Shown here: positions 5,636 through 10,905 of the stretch, one piece after another
How positions within the stretch are numbered: the stretch's first letter is position 1
Layout of the letters: every line of letters begins with the position of its first letter
Origin: Actinomycetota bacterium
Lineage (GTDB): Bacteria; Actinomycetota; Actinomycetes; Propionibacteriales; Nocardioidaceae
DNA length: 10,905 nucleotides
Direction: 5' to 3'
NCBI GenBank assembly: GCA_009702305.1
Contig: WLIH01000036.1
Location: forward strand, 1-10,905
Notes under the pieces: model-generated
Databases searched by the model: none
What the model was told of the DNA's origin: nothing
What the model saw: the letters and a program-made list of their open reading frames with translations, nothing else
Made by a program: the position numbers and the translations under genes

Positions 5636-7219
5636 GTGCCGGAGCCGAGAACCTCGGAGAGCATGGCCGACGACGTCAGCGTCACGTCCGCCGTGGAGCG
5701 CCGGCTCGCCGAGCAGGCGATGCTGCTCGAGCACGCCAACGACGCGATCGTGGTGCGCGACCTGGGCGGCCGGATCACGTACTGGAGTCCCGGCGCGGAG
5801 CGCCTCTACGGGTGGCCGGCCGACGACGCGTGCGGGCGACTGCTCGACCGATTCCTCCGCACCCAGCGTGATCCGGCGGCCTCGACCGAGGTCGTGACCG
5901 AAGCCCTGCTCGGCGCCGGCAGCTGGGAGGGGGAGCTGACCCAGCGCAGCCGCGACGGTGCGGAGCTCACGGTGCTGAGCCGCAAGACCCTGCTCCGCGG
6001 CGAGTCCGGCGAGCCGTACGGCGTGCTGGTGATCGCCAGCGACATCACCGCGCGACGCAGGGCCGAGCAGGCCCTGGCGCGCAGCGAGGAGCTCTTCCGC
6101 TCCCAGTTCACCTACACCGGCGTCGGACAGGCGATCAGGTCGCCCGACGACGTCCTCGAGTCGGTCAACCCGGCCCTCGCGCGGATGCTCGGCTACGACG
6201 ACATCGCCGACCTCGTCGGCCGGTCGGCCTGCAGCCTGGCGACGCCCGCGAGCATCACGACGCGCCGGGCAGAGCTGCTGCCGGTCTACGCCGGCGAGCG
6301 CGAGGCGGTGTCGTTCGAGGCGCAGATGATCCACCGGGACGGGACGCTCGTCGACGTGCAGTACACGTCGTCGGTGATCCGCGACGTCGACGGCCGGCCG
6401 CTGCGCTTCATCTCCACCTTCCAGGACATCTCCGAGCGCAAGCGGGCCGAACGGGCCCGCGACCTCGCCGTCGCCGAGCTCCAGGCCCGTCACGACGAGC
6501 TGGCGGCGATGAGCCAGCTCAAGACCGACCTCATGGGCATCCTCGGCCACCAGCTCAAGAACCCGGTGGCGAACCTCTCCATGGCAGCCGAGGTGGCCAG
6601 TGCGACCTGGGCTGCGGACAGCGCTCCGGCCCAGGGTCGCTTCCTCGACCTGGTGACGCGCAACGCCCAGCGCATCCAGCAGACCATCGACGAGGTGCTC
6701 AGCATGGTGGCCGTCGACAGCGGCCAGCTGACAGCCCACCCTGATCAGGTCCGCCTCGTCGACCTGGTCGACGAGGCGGTCGCGTCCACGGGAGTGAGTG
6801 CACGGACCGAGGCCGACGCCGCTGTCGTCGTGCTGGCGCAGCGCGACCACCTCCACCACATCCTCGACAACCTGTTCTCGAACGCCGTGAAGTACGCCCA
6901 CGCCAGGATCGAGGTGCGCGCATCGGTCGTGGACCCGGCCGGCGAAACCTCGGCGCAAGCGGCGATCGAGGTCGTCGACGACGGCCCGGGCATCCCGGAG
7001 GCCTTCCAACCCCACCTCTTCGAGCGGTTCGCCCAGCGGGACAAGTCGGGCCGACCCGCGGGCGGCACCGGACTGGGGCTGTTCATCGCGCGTCAGCTCG
7101 CCCGCGCCAACGGCGGCGACCTGGTGCTCGAGAGCTCGGTGGTGGGCCGGACCTGCTTCATCCTGACGCTGCCGCTGGCGCCAGACCCGGGCACGGCGTC
7201 CGATCCCACGACGACGTGA
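5636..7219 (+). CDS. Soluble PAS-PAS histidine kinase
   Basis: 527 residues from GTG 5636. An ATG at 5663 (518 residues) with GGAGA just before it is an equally possible start; neither SD spacing is ideal. Domain order: PAS 1 (about 27-145, ending 'ASDITARRRAEQAL'), PAS 2 (about 149-270, ending 'QDISERKRAE'), a short coiled coil, HisKA (about 290-360) with H305 in 'LGHQLKNPV', and a HATPase domain (about 405-518). The latter has the N-box at N416 ('DNLFSNAVKYA'), G1 at D449-x-G ('DDGPGIP'), the F-box 'LFERF', and G2 GTGLGL at 477-482. No transmembrane segment exists, so it senses a cytosolic cue. No haem- or FAD-binding residue can be named with confidence. The residue after the phospho-His is Gln rather than Glu or Asp. 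It is the last gene of the overlapping operon starting at 4630, and its likely targets are the CheY-like protein and/or the OmpR-type regulator. Confidence 0.93.
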   Translation: MPEPRTSESMADDVSVTSAVERRLAEQAMLLEHANDAIVVRDLGGRITYWSPGAERLYGWPADDACGRLLDRFLRTQRDPAASTEVVTEALLGAGSWEGELTQRSRDGAELTVLSRKTLLRGESGEPYGVLVIASDITARRRAEQALARSEELFRSQFTYTGVGQAIRSPDDVLESVNPALARMLGYDDIADLVGRSACSLATPASITTRRAELLPVYAGEREAVSFEAQMIHRDGTLVDVQYTSSVIRDVDGRPLRFISTFQDISERKRAERARDLAVAELQARHDELAAMSQLKTDLMGILGHQLKNPVANLSMAAEVASATWAADSAPAQGRFLDLVTRNAQRIQQTIDEVLSMVAVDSGQLTAHPDQVRLVDLVDEAVASTGVSARTEADAAVVVLAQRDHLHHILDNLFSNAVKYAHARIEVRASVVDPAGETSAQAAIEVVDDGPGIPEAFQPHLFERFAQRDKSGRPAGGTGLGLFIARQLARANGGDLVLESSVVGRTCFILTLPLAPDPGTASDPTTT

Positions 7220-7228
7220 GGCGCCTCA
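7217..7228. repeat. 12-bp perfect palindrome containing both convergent stop codons
   Basis: TGAGGCGCCTCA: the TGA of the kinase is the left end and the TGA of the leftward membrane-protein gene (read as TCA on this strand) is the right end. Only 6 nt separate the two genes. With no loop it is a poor intrinsic terminator, and no separate terminator is seen, so the transcripts probably overlap at their 3' ends. Confidence 0.8.
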
Positions 7229-8923
7229 GGTGACGGTGATCGGGAGGTCGGTGTCCCAGGGCTGGCGCATCACCATGTCGGCGACGCGCACGGTGCCGCG
7301 CTCGAACTCTCCGGTGGCGGCGTCGATCAGGCGGTAGGCCTGGGTCTGCCGGTGGATCGGCTGGGCGTCGAGGACCAGCACCCGCACCTCGCCGGGCTCG
7401 AAGGCGCAGCGTGCTTGCAGGGCAGCGATCAGCTGCTCGCGATGGAGGTGGCCGTCGCCGAAGTTCCACCCCAGCACCACCCCGGCGACCAGCTCGCCGT
7501 CCATCACCAGGTAGTCGGTCTCGTGGCGCTCGCCGCACAACCGCGGGATCAGGGCGAAGTGGGCCCGACCGTGCGTGTGCAGCGCTCGGAAGGCGTAGCC
7601 GGCGTACAGCGGGACCTCCGCCTCCTCCTTGCCGTAGATCTTCTCCAGCTGCTGGTGCGGCAGCATCGTCGCCTTCGTCGTGCCGGCGTCGAACTTCGCG
7701 AGGCCGGCCTCGGTGAAGCACCAGACCGAGGTGTCCCAGTTGCCGGCGTAGTAGCGCATGCCGAGCAGGAAGGAGATCTTCTCGGGGAACAGGTTGCCGA
7801 GCACGACCACGAGCGCGCTCGTCGCCGGGATCAGCAGCACCCACGGGTGCTCGAGATCGCCGATGCCGACCGACGCCTTGTCGACGAAGAGGGTCAGGAT
7901 GCCGAACATCATGAAGACGTTCCACTCCAGCGGCACACCCATCGGGATGCTCGTGATGATGTGCAGGTGGAAGGCGATCATCACGATGGCCGCGACCGTC
8001 GTGAACGTGCCGCCATGGGAGCAGATCAGGACGAGGGGTACGCCGAGCTCGACGGCCGTGCCGCCGTGGGCGAGGGTCTTCGAGAGTCGTGAGGGCCGCA
8101 GGTCGTCGGGGAAGGACCGGTGGAAGCGGTGCTTGAGCCGGCCGAAGCGCCAGATCGGGCTGTTGCTCTCCATCGCCTGCACCACGAAGGGGAAGTGCCT
8201 GTTCATCTTCGAGAGAGCCGCGCCCCACCAGATGCACAGCATCACCAGCTTGGCGCCGACGATCATTTCCGGGGCCGCGACGAGGAACGTGAGTGCGATC
8301 GCGGCGTACACCTCGGAGCGCGCCGCGAGGAAGATCGTGCGATCGCGCAGAGCCAGGACCCCGAGCACGCCGAGCACCAGCGCGACCTTCCACACCGGGA
8401 GCGCCGACGTGCTCCCCGGCCCGTCGGCGTCCGAGAGCAGGGCGAGCACGAGGGAGACCAGCAGGGCGGCGTAGAGCACGGCATCGAGGACCGTGCGTCG
8501 GTCGCCGGCCGTGAGCGGGACCCGTCCCGGCCAGGGAGGCATCCGGATGGTGCCGGGGCGCAGCCAGTAGAGGAACGAGCCGAGCGGCGGCAGGAAGCGC
8601 AGGTTGAGCGGGCCGAAGCCGCAGCCCAGCCCGAGCACCTCGAAGAGGACGGTCCACAGGACGAGCTTCTGGAACACGACCGGCTCGGACCACCAGTCGC
8701 CCACGGCCGTGAACCCGTCGATGCCGGGGGTGGTGAGCGCGAAGAGCATCCCGCCGAGCAGGTAGAGGCCGATCTTCACGACGTAGAAGACGTAGACGAC
8801 GTCGGGGGTGCCGAAGCCCACCTCGCACAGGTGACGGATGACCGGGCGCATCCGCTCGTTGCGGGTGCCCTGGCGCCAGGTGGCGACGTCGAGGTCGGGG
8901 AGGTCGGGTTGCAGGAAGCCCAT
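7226..8923 (-). CDS. Polytopic membrane protein, DUF3556-type
   Basis: 565 residues. The N terminus ('MGFLQPDLPDLDVATW', then 'GFGTPDVVYVFYVVKI') is the pattern I recall for the actinobacterial DUF3556 family; this is recognition by eye, not a search. About eight to ten hydrophobic spans are visible between residues 40 and 375: near 42-62, 83-103, 146-165, 177-192, 205-237, 290-325, 330-345 and 352-372. A soluble C-terminal region of about 190 residues begins near the 'NWDTSVWCF' stretch. Conserved-looking His/Trp-rich patches ('HFPFVVQAMESNSPIW', 'RLKHRFHRSFPDDLRPS') lie in a cytoplasmic-type loop. The molecular function is unknown. It lies 53 nt downstream of the alcohol dehydrogenase on the same strand, so probably the same operon, and shares the monooxygenase divergon. 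No strong SD precedes the ATG. A role in uptake or membrane processing of the alcohol/ketone substrate is conjecture. Confidence 0.85.
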   Translation of the reverse strand: MGFLQPDLPDLDVATWRQGTRNERMRPVIRHLCEVGFGTPDVVYVFYVVKIGLYLLGGMLFALTTPGIDGFTAVGDWWSEPVVFQKLVLWTVLFEVLGLGCGFGPLNLRFLPPLGSFLYWLRPGTIRMPPWPGRVPLTAGDRRTVLDAVLYAALLVSLVLALLSDADGPGSTSALPVWKVALVLGVLGVLALRDRTIFLAARSEVYAAIALTFLVAAPEMIVGAKLVMLCIWWGAALSKMNRHFPFVVQAMESNSPIWRFGRLKHRFHRSFPDDLRPSRLSKTLAHGGTAVELGVPLVLICSHGGTFTTVAAIVMIAFHLHIITSIPMGVPLEWNVFMMFGILTLFVDKASVGIGDLEHPWVLLIPATSALVVVLGNLFPEKISFLLGMRYYAGNWDTSVWCFTEAGLAKFDAGTTKATMLPHQQLEKIYGKEEAEVPLYAGYAFRALHTHGRAHFALIPRLCGERHETDYLVMDGELVAGVVLGWNFGDGHLHREQLIAALQARCAFEPGEVRVLVLDAQPIHRQTQAYRLIDAATGEFERGTVRVADMVMRQPWDTDLPITVT

Positions 8924-8976
8924 CGTGTACCGCTTTCAGTGCGTGCCGGTGGGACCGACGGAGAACGACGAAGTGC

Positions 8977-9999
8977 TCACGGGGTCAGCAGCACCTTGAG
9001 GCAGTCGGCGGATCGAGCGGCCACGGCGGCGTACGCCGCTGCGGCATCGGTCAGCGCGAAGGTGTGGGTGAAGATCCCCGTCGTGTCGATCCGCCCCGCT
9101 CGCACCATCGGCACCAGGTCCGACCACGTCGCCTGGACGGGTGCGGTGGTCATCCGCAGTGTCACGCTGCGGAAGACCCCCATCAGCACACCGAGCGGAT
9201 AGGGGTCGAGGTCGTGGATGCCGATCACAGAGATCGTGCCGGACGACCGGACAGCAGCGAACGCCATGTCGAGAGTGGCATCGTGGGCGACCGCGTCGAT
9301 CACCACGTCGGCGCCACGACCGCCGGTGGCTGCGAGGACCGCGTCCACGGGATCGCCGACCAGCGCCTCGGCACCTGCCGCGACCGCCCGGTCGAGCCGC
9401 CCTCTCACCGGGTCGAAGGCCAGCACCCTGCCGGCGCCCAGGGCGAGAGCCGAGCGGACGGCACACTGGCCGACCGCGCCCAGCCCGAGGACCACGACCG
9501 TGTCGCCAGGAGCGACGTCACCCCGCTTCGCACCGGCCCACCCGGTGGCGAGGTTGTCGGTCAGCAGCAGCGCCGCCTCGGTGGAGACGCCGTCCGCGAT
9601 CCGCAACACCTGGAAGTCGGCTGACGGCACCGCGAGCAGGTCGCTCTGAGCGCCACCGAGCTCGCCCGCACCGAACACCTTCGCCCCGGCGAGGCACGAC
9701 ACCGGGTCGCCGGTCGCGCAGCCGACGCAGCTCCCGCAGCCGGCGACCGAGGAGACCAGGACGCGGTCACCGACGCTCACGGTGCGGACGTCGGCGCCGA
9801 CCTCGACGACGGTGCCGACTGCCTCGTGACCGATCGCCACGGGGTACATCGGCAGGTCGCCGTCGTAGAAGTGCAGGTCGGAGCCGCAGATGGCGCTGGC
9901 CTCGACCTGCACGATCGCACCACCGCTGCCCGGGAGCTCCGGATCGGGCACGTCGGCCACGGTGACCAGGCCCGGGGCTTCGACGACGACTGCTCGCAT
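8977..9999 (-). CDS. Zinc-dependent MDR-family alcohol dehydrogenase
   Basis: 340 residues, the normal size of medium-chain zinc dehydrogenases. Catalytic zinc ligands are C38 ('AICGSDLH') and H58-E59 ('IGHEAVG'), with D148 a likely further ligand. The structural zinc site is complete: C88, C91, C94, C102. The Rossmann motif GLGAVG (172-177) is followed by D196 at the end of the second strand, which favours NAD over NADP. It should oxidise an alcohol to an aldehyde or ketone, or the reverse. The ATG at 9999 is chosen because it begins the GroES-like fold ('MRAVVVEAPG') and lies 6 nt after a good -10 box, implying a leaderless mRNA; longer in-frame starts would run into the divergent gene. It is divergent from a flavin monooxygenase and followed by the DUF3556-type gene. 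The pair ADH plus Baeyer-Villiger enzyme would turn a secondary alcohol into an ester through a ketone; the substrate is unknown. Confidence 0.93.
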   Translation of the reverse strand: MRAVVVEAPGLVTVADVPDPELPGSGGAIVQVEASAICGSDLHFYDGDLPMYPVAIGHEAVGTVVEVGADVRTVSVGDRVLVSSVAGCGSCVGCATGDPVSCLAGAKVFGAGELGGAQSDLLAVPSADFQVLRIADGVSTEAALLLTDNLATGWAGAKRGDVAPGDTVVVLGLGAVGQCAVRSALALGAGRVLAFDPVRGRLDRAVAAGAEALVGDPVDAVLAATGGRGADVVIDAVAHDATLDMAFAAVRSSGTISVIGIHDLDPYPLGVLMGVFRSVTLRMTTAPVQATWSDLVPMVRAGRIDTTGIFTHTFALTDAAAAYAAVAARSADCLKVLLTP

Positions 10000-10005
10000 C
10001 CGTGC

Positions 10006-10034
10006 AACGTAGGCTGGTAGACAGATCTGCGCAA
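10006..10034 (-). promoter_or_regulatory. Leaderless promoter of the dehydrogenase gene
   Basis: Read on the minus strand: -35 TTGCGC (10034-10029), a 17-nt spacer, -10 TACGTT (10011-10006, fits TANNNT), then 6 nt to the ATG at 9999. That distance puts the transcription start on or beside the A of the start codon. No SD is seen before this ATG, which agrees with leaderless translation, common in actinomycetes. Confidence 0.65.
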
Positions 10035-10045
10035 GTGTGTACTTT
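10018..10045 (+). promoter_or_regulatory. Leaderless promoter of the monooxygenase gene
   Basis: -35 TAGACA (10018-10023, 5 of 6 to TTGACA), a 16-nt spacer, -10 TACTTT (10040-10045), then 6 nt to the ATG at 10052. There is no SD before the ATG. The -35 lies within the spacer of the opposite promoter and the reverse also holds, so the two cannot be occupied by RNA polymerase at the same time. A short dyad AAGT-N4-ACTT (10033-10044) overlaps this -10 and could bind a repressor. Confidence 0.65.
10022..10029. promoter_or_regulatory. Central palindrome of the divergent promoter, candidate operator
   Basis: CAGATCTG, an 8-bp perfect palindrome whose centre (10025.5) is the exact midpoint between the two start codons. 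A shared regulator binding here would touch both -35 regions. It does not extend as a longer dyad, so the call rests on position and symmetry. No regulator gene is visible in the window. Confidence 0.35.
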
Positions 10046-10051
10046 TGGCTC

Positions 10052-10905
10052 ATGCGCGCACCGCAGGCAGGCCTCCCGTTCACCGACTCGGACGAGCAGA
10101 TCCGGGCCTGGCTCGACGACGTGTCGATCCCGACCCTGCTGGCGGCCTGCGTCCACATGAGCGGCGACGTCTCGATCCTCGACGGGCCGGTGGTGCCGCA
10201 GGGCGCGATGCTCAACGAGATCCAGGGCTATCTGACCGAGGAGGAGAAGGCCGCCGCGCGGGAGCTCGCCCTCGGGGTGATCCGCGACTACCGCGACCGC
10301 GGGTGCCCCGAGCCGGCCCCGCTGTCGCCGGAGGTCGTCCACCGGATGATGCGCTTCGTCGTCGGGGCCGACGTGGCCGACGAGTACGTGCCGATGATGC
10401 TCGAGGAGCTCGGGCTCGACGGCGTCGACGTGCGCGCCTCGACCCCGTCCCGCTCCGTGCCGGAGGACTTCTCGGTCGTGATCATCGGGTGCGGGATGTC
10501 GGGCCTGCTCGCGGCGATCCGGCTCGGCCAGGCCGGCATCCCCTACGTCGTCGTGGAGAAGAACGCCGGCCCGGGCGGCACGTGGTTCGAGAACACCTAC
10601 CCCGGCGCCCGCGTCGACGTCGGCAACCACTTCTACAGCTACAGCTTCGAGCCGAGCGACGACTGGACGGAGTACTTCGCCCGCCAGCCCGAGCTCCTGG
10701 CGTACTTCACGGCGGTCATGCACAAGCACGGCGTCGCCCAGCACGTGCGCTGGAGCACCGAGGTCGTCGGGGCGACCTGGGACGAGGACACGGCCACCTG
10801 GGACGTCGAGCTCGCCGATGGCGAGCGCCTCACGGCTCGGGCCGTCATCAGCGCGGTGGGTCAGCTCAGCCGCCCCCAGGTCCCTGACGTGCCCGGCACC
10901 TTCGA
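10052..10905 (+). CDS. Flavin-containing (Baeyer-Villiger-type) monooxygenase, 3'-truncated
   Basis: The frame is open from the ATG at 10052 to the window edge; 284 residues are visible. An N-terminal extension of about 140 residues ('IRAWLDDVSIPTLLAACVHM' near 17-36) precedes the FAD-binding motif G146-C-G-M-S-G151 in 'SVVIIGCGMSGLLAAIRL'. Next comes G175-G-T-W178 with 'NTYPGARVDV', typical of the Baeyer-Villiger class that begins FAD binding with GGTW and YPG. The length of the extension recalls 4-hydroxyacetophenone monooxygenase relatives. The NADPH motif and the Baeyer-Villiger fingerprint should lie beyond the window and cannot be checked. It would use FAD, NADPH and O2 to insert oxygen into a ketone, giving an ester or lactone. 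It is divergent from the alcohol dehydrogenase, which could supply the ketone. The ATG fits the leaderless promoter just upstream. Confidence 0.88.
   Translation, partial: MRAPQAGLPFTDSDEQIRAWLDDVSIPTLLAACVHMSGDVSILDGPVVPQGAMLNEIQGYLTEEEKAAARELALGVIRDYRDRGCPEPAPLSPEVVHRMMRFVVGADVADEYVPMMLEELGLDGVDVRASTPSRSVPEDFSVVIIGCGMSGLLAAIRLGQAGIPYVVVEKNAGPGGTWFENTYPGARVDVGNHFYSYSFEPSDDWTEYFARQPELLAYFTAVMHKHGVAQHVRWSTEVVGATWDEDTATWDVELADGERLTARAVISAVGQLSRPQVPDVPGTF

Noticed and set aside
5258..7015. A 585-codon open frame on the minus strand opposite the kinase
   Set aside because: The plus-strand kinase has all its motifs in order. The antisense frame is low in family-like sequence and is the usual side effect of extreme third-position G+C.
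8518..8531. GGGACCCGTCCC inside the DUF3556-type gene as another DosR-like box
   Set aside because: The arms are two bases too close for the DosR spacing and it lies deep within a coding region.
10045..10887. A plus-strand open frame starting 7 nt before the monooxygenase ATG
   Set aside because: Its translation is Arg/Pro-rich with no motif, while the frame from 10052 has the FAD-binding GxGxxG and GGTW motifs.
1..10905. CRISPR arrays, tRNA or rRNA genes, insertion sequence ends, attachment sites
   Set aside because: I looked for spaced repeats, cloverleaf-like segments, transposase motifs and terminal inverted repeats and saw none that stand out. The only tandem array is the coding repeat at 4235-4303.

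Overview
The window is high-GC DNA (apparently above 70% G+C) with tightly packed genes, ATGA start/stop overlaps, GTG starts and apparently leaderless promoters. This fits a high-GC actinomycete. The gene types (a fused CydDC exporter, a DUF3556-type membrane protein, a Baeyer-Villiger-type monooxygenase) would suit a Nocardioides-like or related genus, but the genus is an inference. No tRNA, rRNA, CRISPR array, insertion sequence or prophage gene was seen, and no gene-free stretch exceeds about 220 bases.

Left part (1-3528): the 3' end of a fused CydDC-type ABC exporter (cytochrome bd assembly) converges on a very small Hsp20-type chaperone gene. That gene diverges from a tandem universal stress protein gene. 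The 218-bp gap between the two stress genes holds two 14-bp sites that each match the DosR/DevR box core at 11 of 14 positions. They lie as near inverted copies of each other. Terminal-oxidase assembly, alpha-crystallin, Usp and DosR-like boxes together suggest a hypoxia or redox stress locus.

Middle part (3554-7219): a signalling cluster. An OmpR-type response regulator carries an unusual C-terminal tail: a Gly-Pro-Asp-Ala/Thr repeat linker, then a short helical segment with an HDLFN motif resembling a Spo0B-like phosphotransfer helix. After a short AT-richer gap with direct repeats come four close-packed genes: a small unknown protein, a stand-alone CheY-like receiver, a second small unknown protein, and a soluble PAS-PAS histidine kinase. 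Together these hold every part of a His-Asp-His-Asp phosphorelay (kinase H305, receiver D52, tail H269, regulator D50). This is the best candidate for an undescribed system here; the wiring is inference.

Right part (7226-10905): a DUF3556-type polytopic membrane protein and a zinc-dependent alcohol dehydrogenase form a leftward pair. They diverge from a 3'-truncated flavin monooxygenase with a long N-terminal extension, as in 4-hydroxyacetophenone-type Baeyer-Villiger enzymes. The 52-bp gap holds two overlapping, mirror-placed promoters, each ending 6 nt before its ATG, so both mRNAs are probably leaderless. An alcohol to ketone to ester catabolic or detoxification unit is the likely reading.
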